NCBI RefSeq assembly: GCF_003095655.1
Contig: NZ_CP029151.1
Span: forward strand, 2,603,001 to 2,667,000
Reading direction: 5' to 3'
Source: Dokdonia sp. Dokd-P16
GTDB lineage: Bacteria; Bacteroidota; Bacteroidia; Flavobacteriales; Flavobacteriaceae
DNA: 64,000 nucleotides
Part shown: positions 16,140 to 34,678 of the stretch, one piece after another
How the letters are laid out: every line of letters starts with the position of its first letter
Position numbering within the stretch: position 1 is the stretch's first letter
Program-made: the position numbers and the translations under genes
Notes under the pieces: generated by a model
Databases searched by the model: none
Told to the model about the DNA's origin: nothing
What the model saw: only the letters and a program-made list of their open reading frames with translations

Positions 16140-17252
16140 TTTTTTTACTTTCCCTAATTCTTGTATTATTTTATCAAAAAATAGATTTGATGAATTATCA
16201 AAAATAGCCGTACATGTTTTTTTATTAGTGTTCCGCATGATTACAGTATTTGCTCCAAGCCATGCACCATTGTGCCACATTCCATTTTCAGTTAGCAACC
16301 AACCAAAACCATAATCTGATTTCATCCCGTTAAGAAGTTCAGGCTTCTTAAAAGCCTCTTTCAATATTGCTTCGCTAATTAAGTCGTTTTGATACCAAAA
16401 TCTATCCCAAATTAGCATATCATTAGCTGAGCTAAAAACAGCACCGTCACCAGCTACTCCATCTATAAATGATGGCTTTAATTCAGTAACGTTTCCTTTT
16501 AGGTTATTAAAATCATTGGCTTTATTTGGAAACGTTGATTCATCGGAAAGTAAATTCCATACTCTGGTATTGTTCATGCCCAATGGAACGAAAATTTCTC
16601 TTTTCATGTATTCTTCAAATGAGAACTCAGATATTATTTCAATAACTCTTGCAAGAATTATGTAATTGGTGTTAGAATATTCATATTTCTCATTAGGTTT
16701 AAAATTAATTTTCCTTTGCTCTTCTATTATTAGCTCAATAGCTTTTTGATTCGTCAGTATGTCTATGTCTTCTTTATTCTTTTCAGCAAGTTCTAAATAT
16801 ATATCAGGAACTCCAGATGTCTGATTTAATAGATTTCTGATTGTTATATTTTCATACGGGAAATTCGGAATAATTTTCTTTACGTCATCATCAAGATTTA
16901 CTAAATTCTTTTCAATTAAGCGTAGAATTCCTGCAGCTGTGAATTGTTTTGAGACTGAAGCAAGTCTTAATGAAGATTCATTTGTCAAAATTTTATCCTT
17001 TTGGTAATCTGTAAATCCATAACCTTTTGAAAGTAGAATTCGTCCATTCTTAGAAAAGAAAACTACTCCATTGAATTTGTACGATTCTTGTAAATTTTGA
17101 AACCAAATATCAATTGCTTCGATTCTTTCGGTTTCAGACATTTCGGCATTAAGTTTTATCTCTGGTACAGTTAGATAAAAAGTAAAAAACCAGGCAAAGA
17201 ACCCAATTACAAGAATTACTATTCCTAATATTATGTATAGTACTATTTTCAT
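16125..17252 (-). CDS. Membrane-anchored serine hydrolase, beta-lactamase/PBP4 (class C) fold (cassette 1)
   Basis: From the ATG at 17252 the product is 375 aa. A single hydrophobic helix (residues 2-28) would anchor it with the catalytic domain in the periplasm. The class C beta-lactamase motifs are present: SVSK (Ser99, Lys102) in LASVSKQFTAAG, a YSN motif in YEYSNTNYI near residue 185, and HNG in WHNGAWLG near the end in place of KTG. Such proteins include D-aminopeptidases, esterases and penicillin-binding relatives; antibiotic hydrolysis is not implied. The frame extends upstream to 17288 but that would pass the cassette boundary at 17272, so 17252 is preferred. Confidence 0.82.
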   Translation of the reverse strand: MKIVLYIILGIVILVIGFFAWFFTFYLTVPEIKLNAEMSETERIEAIDIWFQNLQESYKFNGVVFFSKNGRILLSKGYGFTDYQKDKILTNESSLRLASVSKQFTAAGILRLIEKNLVNLDDDVKKIIPNFPYENITIRNLLNQTSGVPDIYLELAEKNKEDIDILTNQKAIELIIEEQRKINFKPNEKYEYSNTNYIILARVIEIISEFSFEEYMKREIFVPLGMNNTRVWNLLSDESTFPNKANDFNNLKGNVTELKPSFIDGVAGDGAVFSSANDMLIWDRFWYQNDLISEAILKEAFKKPELLNGMKSDYGFGWLLTENGMWHNGAWLGANTVIMRNTNKKTCTAIFDNSSNLFFDKIIQELGKVKKVDNM

Positions 17253-17263
17253 TTTATTTAATT

Positions 17264-17312
17264 GTCGATAACGTATATATAAACGCAAGTTATTAAAAAT
17301 ACATTAGTTATC
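17264..17312. other. Palindromic site at the right edge of the cassette array
   Basis: GATAAC-GTATATA (17267-17279) faces ATACAT-TA-GTTATC (17299-17312) across an AT-rich centre, giving a short attC-like or attI-like palindrome. Its left core belongs to cassette 1. No matching core for a further cassette was found to the right, where chromosomal genes begin, so this is the array boundary. Confidence 0.45.
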
Positions 17313-17479
17313 ATCCCCATAAGAGGTGTATAAAGGAATGTTTTTACCTAATTCTAGCAATCTCGATTTTCAGCGTATAAACGCATGTTTTCCAATTGTA
17401 AAAGCTTGTAATCGGCTATTAAAGAATTTGTAATAGGTCGTAATTATCTACCACAAGACTGGGTCGTGTGATATCACAT

Positions 17480-17495
17480 TTTCGCGAAAGCGTAA
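17480..17495. repeat. Dispersed palindrome (TTTCGCGAAAGCG, half copy)
   Basis: TTTCGCGAAAGCGTAA lies just past the stop of the 126-aa gene. The right half-site is complete and the left is cut down to the core. The stretch 17313-17502 holds nothing else recognised. Confidence 0.7.
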
Positions 17496-17502
17496 TAAGA
17501 AA

Positions 17503-17883
17503 CTAGTTGGCTATTTTGGTAAGGGACTTGATGCTCACTGCTTCTTTACAGTTGTCTAGTTCCATTTTGAGATTGTTTCCTGCTTCATCTTGGCCTGTGA
17601 TTACAAAATAACCACACGGCTCGCGGCGAGGTACGCTCTCTCCAAAATCTACATCCCCTAGTTTTAGTAAACGGTTTATAGTGACCGTATCTAGTTGCAT
17701 AGCGGCAAGTGACTGCGCTGCTTCTGGGGTGAGCTTATAAGGTTTTACACGCAGGTTTTTAAGCACACGCTCTTGTGGGAAGTAAGCACAGCTGGTTTTT
17801 TTACCGCTAAAAAAGAAAGCAAGTAAAACAAGCCCAATGGAAAAGCCACCGAGGTAATATCCTATACGTTTAAGAGTGTGCAT
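17503..17883 (-). CDS. Conserved flavobacterial small protein, possibly DUF4258
   Basis: The 126-aa product has one N-terminal membrane helix (residues 8-26, YYLGGFSIGLVLLAFFF) followed by a short cysteine-containing soluble part (KKTSCAYFPQERVLKNLRVK, then EPCGYFVI, then LDNCKEAV). The three cysteines and the N-terminal layout resemble flavobacterial proteins often labelled DUF4258; this is from memory. It begins seven bases after the alanine dehydrogenase stop and so is its operon partner. No catalytic role can be assigned. Confidence 0.7.
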   Translation of the reverse strand: MHTLKRIGYYLGGFSIGLVLLAFFFSGKKTSCAYFPQERVLKNLRVKPYKLTPEAAQSLAAMQLDTVTINRLLKLGDVDFGESVPRREPCGYFVITGQDEAGNNLKMELDNCKEAVSIKSLTKIAN

Positions 17884-17890
17884 TGTGTTG

Positions 17891-19090
17891 CTAGAAGATC
17901 AAAAGGTTGATGTCTCGGTAAGAAAGGTCAAACCAATCTGCTACCGATTTTTTGGTTAAAATACCGTGGTAAAAATACAATCCATTTTTTAATCCGCGGT
18001 CGTAGCGTAGCTTATTTTCTATACCACCTTCCTCTGCAATGTCAAGTAGGTAAGGGGTAAAAATATTACTGAGAGATACAGATGCCGTACGGGCAAATCT
18101 CGCAGGGATATTAGGTACACAGTAGTGCGTTACTCCATGTTTTTTATAGGTAGGTTTATCATGGGTAGTAACTTCTGAGGTTTCAAAACAACCTCCCATA
18201 TCGATACTTACATCTATAATGACCGCGCCATTTTTCATCCCTTCTACCATGCGCTCGCTCACTATGACCGGTGCGCGGTTTGCACCTCGCACAGCACCTA
18301 TGACCACGTCACAACGCTTGAGGGCTTTTACAAGATTCTTAGGCTGTAGGGTAGAGGTGTATAATGGCCTGCCTACATTAGTCTGTATGCAGCGTAGTTT
18401 TGTGATAGAGTTGTCAAAAATCTTCACATTTGCTCCTAGTCCGATAGCAGATCGCGCGGCAAACTCGCCTACGGTGCCTGCTCCTATAATCACAATTTCT
18501 GCTGGTGGCACGCCGCTTATATTCCCTAGCAGCATACCTGTACCCGTTTCTGGGCTAGACATAATCTCTGCCGCCATCTGTACAGCTGCGGTACCAGCAA
18601 TCTCAGAGAGTGTGCGCACGGCAGGGTAGGTGCCGTCTTCATCTTTTATAAACTCAAAAGCGAGTGCGGTGATGCGCTTGCTGGCGAGTTTTTCAAAATA
18701 TTGTTTCTTCTGGGTTTTGATCTGTAAGGCAGAGATGAGCACCGTTTGTGGGTTCATCATCTCAATTTCTTCTAGAGAAGGTGGTTCTACCTTAAGAATC
18801 ATAGGGCAAGAAAACACTTTGGCAGTGTCTTGCGTGATCTCGGCGCCGTTTTCTGAGTAGTCCTTATCTGTGTAGCGTGCTCCTTTTCCAGCTTTAGACT
18901 CCACCATCACGCGGTGTCCATTTGCCGTAAGTGCTCCCACAGCATCGGGCGTTAAGCATACCCTGCGTTCTTGAAAGTGTGTCTCTCTAGGAATCCCAAT
19001 AAAGAGCTCTCCTCGTTTCTTTTCGACCTCAAGACATTCCTCTTGAGGAAGCAACATTTCTCTAGTAAAAGGTGAGCTATTGGTTTCCAT
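17891..19090 (-). CDS. ald: Alanine dehydrogenase
   Basis: The enzyme catalyses NAD-dependent oxidative deamination of L-alanine to pyruvate and ammonia, and the reverse. The N-terminal substrate domain (IGIPRETHFQERRVCLTPDAV) and the Rossmann NAD site (IVIIGAGTVGEFAARSAIGLGA near residue 200) are characteristic of the AlaDH/PNT family. The open frame reaches TTG at 19114, but a TAnnTTTG promoter box at 19112-19119 overlaps that codon, so the ATG at 19090 (399 aa) is chosen. It is somewhat longer than the common 370-aa enzymes, as in related flavobacterial forms. The 126-aa gene follows in the same operon. Confidence 0.88.
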   Translation of the reverse strand: METNSSPFTREMLLPQEECLEVEKKRGELFIGIPRETHFQERRVCLTPDAVGALTANGHRVMVESKAGKGARYTDKDYSENGAEITQDTAKVFSCPMILKVEPPSLEEIEMMNPQTVLISALQIKTQKKQYFEKLASKRITALAFEFIKDEDGTYPAVRTLSEIAGTAAVQMAAEIMSSPETGTGMLLGNISGVPPAEIVIIGAGTVGEFAARSAIGLGANVKIFDNSITKLRCIQTNVGRPLYTSTLQPKNLVKALKRCDVVIGAVRGANRAPVIVSERMVEGMKNGAVIIDVSIDMGGCFETSEVTTHDKPTYKKHGVTHYCVPNIPARFARTASVSLSNIFTPYLLDIAEEGGIENKLRYDRGLKNGLYFYHGILTKKSVADWFDLSYRDINLLIF

Positions 19091-19111
19091 GTGTGTTTGT
19101 ATGCGATTATC

Positions 19112-19119
19112 CAAAAGTA
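19112..19119 (-). promoter_or_regulatory. TAnnTTTG promoter box of ald
   Basis: On the minus strand the sequence is TACTTTTG, an exact match to the Bacteroidota -7 consensus TAnnTTTG. It lies about 22 bases before the ATG at 19090. No clear -33 TTTG element was seen. Confidence 0.6.
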
Positions 19120-19282
19120 AGGAATAATTTAAAATATAGACTAGATATAAATCAAGACGCAGCTGTAACGTGAATTACAGTATTGAAGGATTGTATGGTA
19201 ATATTATAATCATCTAATCTCCCAAGTTTTAATAGTAGATAATTAATAACATAGTTACGCTTGTCAAAGTAAATGGGAGGCA

Positions 19283-19298
19283 GCTTTCGCGAAAGCGT
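19283..19298. repeat. Dispersed palindrome GCTTTCGCGAAAGC
   Basis: The copy GCTTTCGCGAAAGCGT lies in the divergent promoter region between ald and the cystathionine beta-synthase-like gene, about 60-75 bases upstream of the latter's promoter box. Confidence 0.8.
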
Positions 19299-19355
19299 AC
19301 AAAACCTCAATACCAATAATCTGTAAAGTCATTCTCGCATCTGTCTTGTAAAAAG

Positions 19356-19363
19356 TATCTTTG
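19356..19363 (+). promoter_or_regulatory. TAnnTTTG promoter box of the CBS-like gene
   Basis: TATCTTTG matches the Bacteroidota -7 consensus exactly and lies 18 bases before the ATG at 19382, so transcription would begin around 19370. This excludes the in-frame TTG at 19361 as start. Confidence 0.6.
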
Positions 19364-19381
19364 TACCCACAAAAGAAGATT

Positions 19382-20746
19382 ATGAAATACGCTGAAAATA
19401 TATTAGGAACGATAGGAGACACTCCTATGGTAAAAATGAACGCCCTTGTAAAAGACCTTCCTTGTCTTGTGCTAGCAAAATATGAAACTTTTAACCCTGG
19501 GAACTCTGTAAAAGACCGTATGGCGTTACAGATGGTAGAAGATGCAGAGGCTGCAGGGATTCTTAAACCTGGAGGGACTATTATAGAAGGTACTTCTGGT
19601 AATACGGGAATGGGTCTTGCCCTTGCTGCGATTATTAAAGGGTATAAAATGATCTGTGTAATCTCAGATAAGCAGTCTAAAGAGAAGATGGATATCTTGC
19701 GTGCTGTAGGTAGTGAGGTGGTAGTATGTCCTACAAACGTGGAGCCATCAGATCCAAGATCATACTACTCTACATCAAAAAGACTTGCCGAAGAAACACC
19801 AAATAGCTGGTACGTAAACCAGTATGATAATCCTTCTAACTGTAAGGCACACTTTAATAGTACGGGACCAGAAATCTGGGATCAAACAGATGGAAAGGTG
19901 ACGCACTTTGTGGTAGGTGTAGGAACAGGAGGTACCATCTCTGGGGTAGGAAGCTATCTTAAAATGAAAAACCCAAATGTAAAAGTATGGGGAATTGATA
20001 CGTATGGTTCTGTATTTAAAAAATATAAGGAGACAGGTATTTTTGACGAAAATGAGATTTACCCATACATCACTGAGGGAATAGGGGAAGATATATTACC
20101 GCTTAATGTAAACTTCAGCATCATCGATGGATTTACAAAGGTAACAGATAAGGATGCTGCTGTATACACAAGACGCCTTGCCAAAGAGGAAGGAATGTTC
20201 TTGGGGAATTCTGCAGGTTCTGCAATTAAGGGATTATTACAACTTAATGAGGAGGGGAAATTTGGCCCAGATGATGTTGTGGTAGTACTCTTCCACGATC
20301 ACGGTAGCCGTTACGTAGGGAAGATGTTTAATGACGACTGGATGCGTGAGCGCGGTTTCTTAGACCAGGAATATAAAGTAGCAAGCGATTTAATTCAGAA
20401 TCATATAGATAAACCACTTGTTACTGTAAAGACAGAGGAGCTGGTGTCGCACGCTATAGAGCGCATGCGTGATTATAAAATCTCACAAATCCCTGTAGAA
20501 GATGTGACAGGTATTGTAGGTTCTGTAGATGAGGGTGACCTCTTTAGAGCATACATGGAGAATAACGAGGTGGCAGATTTACCTATCAAGGAGGTGATGG
20601 GAGCAGCATATCCTATTGTGCAGAAAAATGCTACCGTAGCAGAGGTTTCAAAACTTATCTCAAAAGAAAATAATGCAGTCTTAGTAGATCTAGGCGATGG
20701 TAAACATCATATTATTACAAAGCATGATATTATTAATGCGATGTAA
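19382..20746 (+). CDS. Cystathionine beta-synthase-like PLP enzyme with CBS domain pair
   Basis: The 454-aa protein has a fold-type II PLP domain (residues 1-320) and a C-terminal pair of CBS domains (about 335-454: LVTVKTEELVSHAIERMRDY, then PIVQKNATVAEVSKLI). Lys44 in NPGNSVKDRM is the Schiff-base lysine, EGTSGNTGMGLA binds the substrate carboxylate and GTGGTISG the cofactor phosphate. Enzymes of this form condense serine or O-acetylserine with homocysteine or sulfide; the CBS pair is commonly regulatory. Cystathionine beta-synthase and cysteine synthase cannot be separated by eye. It is followed by a strong terminator. Confidence 0.87.
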   Translation: MKYAENILGTIGDTPMVKMNALVKDLPCLVLAKYETFNPGNSVKDRMALQMVEDAEAAGILKPGGTIIEGTSGNTGMGLALAAIIKGYKMICVISDKQSKEKMDILRAVGSEVVVCPTNVEPSDPRSYYSTSKRLAEETPNSWYVNQYDNPSNCKAHFNSTGPEIWDQTDGKVTHFVVGVGTGGTISGVGSYLKMKNPNVKVWGIDTYGSVFKKYKETGIFDENEIYPYITEGIGEDILPLNVNFSIIDGFTKVTDKDAAVYTRRLAKEEGMFLGNSAGSAIKGLLQLNEEGKFGPDDVVVVLFHDHGSRYVGKMFNDDWMRERGFLDQEYKVASDLIQNHIDKPLVTVKTEELVSHAIERMRDYKISQIPVEDVTGIVGSVDEGDLFRAYMENNEVADLPIKEVMGAAYPIVQKNATVAEVSKLISKENNAVLVDLGDGKHHIITKHDIINAM

Positions 20747-20760
20747 ATACATATCACTTT

Positions 20761-20793
20761 AAAAAAAAGCGGGACATCGTCCCGCTTTTTTTT
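20761..20793 (+). terminator. Rho-independent terminator after CBS-like gene
   Basis: AGCGGGAC-ATC-GTCCCGCT stem-loop flanked by a long A run on the left and T run on the right; about 15 bases after the stop codon. Confidence 0.9.
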
Positions 20794-20882
20794 GTGCACT
20801 ATTGTGATGTTGTTCTCATTGGCGAACTTCGTATTTTGTTAGTAATCAGAAAGATGTATTTTAGCTTTGAGAAATAAGCAAC

Positions 20883-22157
20883 ATGCAAGAAGACTTTTTA
20901 CATTACTTATGGAAATTTAAGAAGTACGCTTTCGCGAAAGCAGAAACCACCACAGGCTTACCCATTACATTAATCAACGTAGGACAACATAATCATCTAG
21001 CCGGTCCAGACTTTTTTAATACCACCCTTGTGATAGGCAATCAAAAGTGGGCTGGAAATGTAGAAATTCACTTAAAATCTTCAGATTGGTATGCGCATAA
21101 TCATGAGACAGATGCCGCTTATGACAATGTGATTCTCCATGTAGTGTGGGAGCATGACGTAGAGATTTACAGAAAAGACAATACTGCCATCCCAACCTTA
21201 GTACTCAAAGAGCTAGTTGTCGAAAAGGCGTTGAGAAGTTATAAGGAGCTCTTTAATAATCAGTCACAACAATGGATTAATTGTGAGAACAGCATAAGAG
21301 AGATTCCACAGATGATACAAAGCAACTGGCTAGAACGTCTCTATTTTGAACGCTTAACGCGAAAAACGGAACACATCACACCTATGCTTAACAAGGTAAA
21401 TGGTGACTGGGAAGCGGCGCTTTTTGTGTTGCTCATGCGCAGTTTTGGCACCAAAGTAAACGCAAATGCTTTTCAATCCATCGCCGAAAAAATTGACTTT
21501 TCCATCGTGCGTAAATGCGCTCAAGAACCCTTTAGACTAGAAGCATTATTATTAGGTATGGCTGGATTATTGCCGGAAAACACTATAGACTCATACCCGA
21601 TGCAATTGCAAGGAGAGTATGAGTTTGTATCTCATAAATTTCAGATAGCTAGTGATGGAGTGCTACCTGTACAATTTTATAAACTGAGACCAGATAACTT
21701 CCCGACATTACGACTATCACAAGTGGCACAGTTATATCACAAACACCTGAATTTGTTTCAGAAGATGATGTCTGCAGCTACTGTCGCTGAGTTATATGCC
21801 CTGTTCGATATTAAAGCTTCTCAATATTGGGATACACATTATTCTTTTGGGAAAGATCAGAAAAAACGTGCTAAGAAACTCTCGTCGTCATTTATAGATA
21901 TCATTATCATTAACGCGATTATACCTTTGAGATTCTTCTATAATCAATACTTAGGGAAAGATGAGAGTGAGGTACTGCTTTCTATGATGCATGCCATAAA
22001 ACCTGAAAGTAATAGTATAATCAATAAATATAACTCATTAAGAGATCGAGCACAAAATGCTCAAGAAACCCAAGCGTTATTAGAATTAAAAGCAAACTAC
22101 TGTGATCTCAATAAATGTCTATCCTGTGCAATTGGAAATTATTTAATCAAGCATTAA
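20883..22157 (+). CDS. DUF2851 family protein
   Basis: This 424-aa protein is recognised as the Bacteroidota DUF2851 family from its opening (EDFLHYLWKFKKY), the NVGQHNHLAGPDFFN segment, and WAGNVEIHLKSSDWYAHNH, which together resemble a nuclease-like core; function is unknown. A tail with CLSCAIGNYLI carries a possible CxxC. The dispersed palindrome GCTTTCGCGAAAGC sits in its coding sequence at 20928-20941 and is read as AFAKA, so a normally intergenic repeat has become coding. It is the only gene between two terminators. Confidence 0.85.
   Translation: MQEDFLHYLWKFKKYAFAKAETTTGLPITLINVGQHNHLAGPDFFNTTLVIGNQKWAGNVEIHLKSSDWYAHNHETDAAYDNVILHVVWEHDVEIYRKDNTAIPTLVLKELVVEKALRSYKELFNNQSQQWINCENSIREIPQMIQSNWLERLYFERLTRKTEHITPMLNKVNGDWEAALFVLLMRSFGTKVNANAFQSIAEKIDFSIVRKCAQEPFRLEALLLGMAGLLPENTIDSYPMQLQGEYEFVSHKFQIASDGVLPVQFYKLRPDNFPTLRLSQVAQLYHKHLNLFQKMMSAATVAELYALFDIKASQYWDTHYSFGKDQKKRAKKLSSSFIDIIIINAIIPLRFFYNQYLGKDESEVLLSMMHAIKPESNSIINKYNSLRDRAQNAQETQALLELKANYCDLNKCLSCAIGNYLIKH
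20928..20941. repeat. Dispersed palindrome inside the DUF2851 coding sequence
   Basis: GCTTTCGCGAAAGC, in frame near codons 16-20 of the DUF2851 gene. It is the only one of the seven copies that lies within a gene. Confidence 0.85.
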
Positions 22158-22182
22158 CAAGTAGAGAAGGTTTTTGAAAAAT

Positions 22183-22220
22183 AAAAAAGGTGTGCTCATT
22201 TAATGTGCACACCTTTTTTA
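22183..22220. terminator. Bidirectional terminator between convergent genes
   Basis: GGTGTGC and GCACACC form the stem, with an A run before and a T run after, so it serves both the DUF2851 gene and prfC. The remaining intergenic sequence to 22430 is AT-rich and holds nothing else recognised. Confidence 0.85.
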
Positions 22221-22430
22221 TAAATAACTATACTCAGCTTGAAATTATAGGTATTTGTAATTTCTATACAAAAGTTATTTTCAATAAATTTAGCTAATTA
22301 ATATTTGCTTTAAATAAGCCTATTTTAAGCTGTTATTTAAAATTTGTGATGCAACTAGTTGTCTTTTGTTGCAAAATGCTTTTAATCGTCTTTAAATTAG
22401 TTATTTGTTGAAAATTTAGTTTTAAATCTC

Positions 22431-24023
22431 TTAATCTTTAAATTCACTTACATAGTGCATTTTTACAGACGGATATTTTTGTTGTGTCATTTGTAAAGTA
22501 AATGGAGAATCTGCTAGAAATACGAGTTGGCCTCTTTTGTCTTTTGCCATAAAACGTTGTTTTACTCGTAAAAATTCTTTGAACTCTTCACTTTTTGGAT
22601 CTTCTGGGTCAACCCAGCAAGCTTTTGACACACTTAGAGGTTCGTAGGTACACTTAGCTCCATATTCGTGCTCAAGGCGGTATTGTATTACCTCATATTG
22701 TAGCGCTCCTACAGTACCTATAACCTTACGGCCATTAAGCTCTAGCGTAAATAATTGCGCTACGCCTTCATCCATAAGTTGGTCAATTCCCTTTGCAAGC
22801 TGCTTAGATTTCATAGGGTCTGCATTGTTTATATACCTGAAATGCTCAGGAGAGAATGCAGGTATTCCTTTGTAATGCAGCTCTTCGCCAGAAGTAAGTG
22901 TGTCACCTATTTTAAAGTTACCGGTATCGTGTAGTCCCACAATATCACCTGGGTATGAGATATCTACAATCTCCTTACGCTCTGCAAAAAATGCGTTAGG
23001 ACTAGAAAACTTGAGGTTTTTTTTATGTCTTACGTGTAAATAAGGCTTGTTGCGTTCAAAAACACCAGAAACTATTTTTATAAAAGCAAGTCTGTCCCTG
23101 TGCTTAGGATCCATGTTTGCGTGAATCTTAAATACAAAGCCAGAGAAGTCTTTTTCATCTGGTTGTACTAGGCGTTCTTCACTCTTTTTTGGACGTGGTG
23201 GTGGAGCAATTTTTACAAAACAATCTAGTAATTCCCTTACTCCAAAATTATTTAAGGCAGAACCAAAAAATACAGGTTGTTGCTTTCCATCAAGATAATC
23301 CTGCTGGTTAAACGCTGGATATACTCCTTGTACTAGCCCTATCTCTTCTCTAAGATTATCGGCAGCTTTAGGGCCTACGAGCTTATCAAGCACTTCATCT
23401 TGAAGATTTGAGATTTTGATGGTTTCCTCGATATTTTTTCTACTATCTCCACTAAAGAGGTTAACATTTTTCTCCCAAAGGTTGTAAATTCCTTTAAAAT
23501 CATATCCCATACCAATAGGGAAACTTAAAGGAGTAACTGATAGGTGTAGTTTTTCTTCTATTTCATCTAGTAGTTCAAAAGCATCTTTACCCTCACGATC
23601 CAGTTTATTTACAAAAACAATCATTGGGATGTTGCGCATTCTACATACTTCCACGAGTTTTTCTGTCTGTGGCTCTACACCTTTTGCGACATCTACTACC
23701 ACAATAACACTATCTACAGCAGTTAATGTTCTAAAAGTATCTTCGGCAAAATCCTTGTGACCAGGAGTATCAAGGATGTTTATTTTAATGCCATTATATT
23801 CAAAAGCAAGAACAGAAGTGGCTACAGAAATACCACGCTGGCGTTCTATTTCCATAAAGTCACTCGTCGCTCCCTTTTTAATTTTATTAGATTTTACAGC
23901 CCCAGCTTCTTGAATTGCTCCACCAAAAAGGAGTAATTTTTCAGTAAGTGTTGTCTTTCCTGCATCTGGGTGAGATACAATTCCAAACGTTCGGCGACGG
24001 GCTATTTCTTTTTTAAAACTCAT
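22431..24023 (-). CDS. prfC: Peptide chain release factor 3
   Basis: RF3 is a GTPase that recycles RF1/RF2 from the ribosome after peptide release. The 530-aa length is standard. The P-loop SHPDAGKTTL lies near residues 17-26, the switch region has RQRGISVATSV, then DTPGHKDF (G3) and NKLDREG (G4). A GTG codon three residues upstream (24032) is in frame, but the ATG at 24023 gives the conserved start MSFKKEIARRRTFGIVS. A TATCTTTA box lies upstream at about 24044-24051 on the minus strand. Confidence 0.95.
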   Translation of the reverse strand: MSFKKEIARRRTFGIVSHPDAGKTTLTEKLLLFGGAIQEAGAVKSNKIKKGATSDFMEIERQRGISVATSVLAFEYNGIKINILDTPGHKDFAEDTFRTLTAVDSVIVVVDVAKGVEPQTEKLVEVCRMRNIPMIVFVNKLDREGKDAFELLDEIEEKLHLSVTPLSFPIGMGYDFKGIYNLWEKNVNLFSGDSRKNIEETIKISNLQDEVLDKLVGPKAADNLREEIGLVQGVYPAFNQQDYLDGKQQPVFFGSALNNFGVRELLDCFVKIAPPPRPKKSEERLVQPDEKDFSGFVFKIHANMDPKHRDRLAFIKIVSGVFERNKPYLHVRHKKNLKFSSPNAFFAERKEIVDISYPGDIVGLHDTGNFKIGDTLTSGEELHYKGIPAFSPEHFRYINNADPMKSKQLAKGIDQLMDEGVAQLFTLELNGRKVIGTVGALQYEVIQYRLEHEYGAKCTYEPLSVSKACWVDPEDPKSEEFKEFLRVKQRFMAKDKRGQLVFLADSPFTLQMTQQKYPSVKMHYVSEFKD

Positions 24024-24051
24024 AGAATTCACTAATATTTTAGAATGTAAA

Positions 24052-24580
24052 GATACTATATAGTGTTAAAGAATATGAGGTATATTTTAAAGCTACTTTA
24101 GAGGTTGTTTTGACTGTGTTTAGGTTGGTTTTATACGCTTTCGCGAAAGCGGACTGATTTTCGAAACACTCAATTTTTTAGGTACTTTCGTTAAGACATT
24201 TTGTTTGTAGTATTGAAAATTGTGTAGTTTGTCGATGATAATAAGTAGCATAACTAATAGTTTAAAAAGGTAATCTACAGATATAATAATCGCTTTATAT
24301 TTGAACACCCAACTAATTGATTTCACCTAATTTATCACCTCTTAATAAGAGTGTCTAAATTAGAGTTTTGATGTATTGGGTTTTTTTGTGTCTGAATATT
24401 TTTTTGAAGATGCATTACCAGAGTATCAAAAATGAAAGTTTAGTGTTATTCATTTTAAAATATAAGCAGCAGGTGCTACTTCTAGAGTGAATGATTAGTG
24501 ACCATATCTTATAAGTTATAATTAGTGCTTATCTGATATAGATTAAAATAAATTATAAGGTTTTTATAAAATAGTAATAT
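24052..24580. other. Gene-free interval between prfC and the surface locus
   Basis: About 530 bases without a convincing gene. It holds one dispersed palindrome (24137-24150) and a very AT-rich leader upstream of the first giant gene (about 24420-24580). A 68-codon open frame on the minus strand (24120-24326) has no supporting features and is discounted. Confidence 0.6.
24137..24150. repeat. Dispersed palindrome GCTTTCGCGAAAGC
   Basis: Core GCTTTCGCGAAAGC preceded by TATAC, in the intergenic region between prfC and the giant surface genes. Confidence 0.8.
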
Positions 24581-34630
<10,050 letters not shown>

Positions 34631-34678
34631 TATATTACTTTAAAGAATTTCCAATTTCAACAACCTTAAATACCTACA

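Larger units (their letters stand above)
1..17312 (-). mobile_element. Integron-like gene-cassette array (eight cassettes, runs off the left edge)
   Basis: All genes in this stretch lie on the minus strand in eight blocks. Each block is flanked by an inverted repeat found only at that block: 17264-17272/16131-16139, 15631-15640/14937-14946, 14808-14817/13879-13888, 13271-13280/12639-12648, 12048-12057/10982-10991, 10445-10453/9630-9638, 8959-8968/8154-8163 (8 of 10 match) and 7495-7504/479-488. In integrons such block-specific pairs arise because a circular cassette is opened inside its own attC site. Between blocks lie imperfect palindromes resembling attC. The core is GTTGY or GTTAT, not the canonical GTTRRRY. 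No integrase gene lies in the window. The integron interpretation is inference; the repeat pairs are read directly from the sequence. Confidence 0.75.

Noticed and set aside
24120..24326. 68-codon minus-strand open frame downstream of prfC's start region
   Set aside because: It passes through the dispersed palindrome, has no recognisable domain and lies in AT-rich intergenic sequence.
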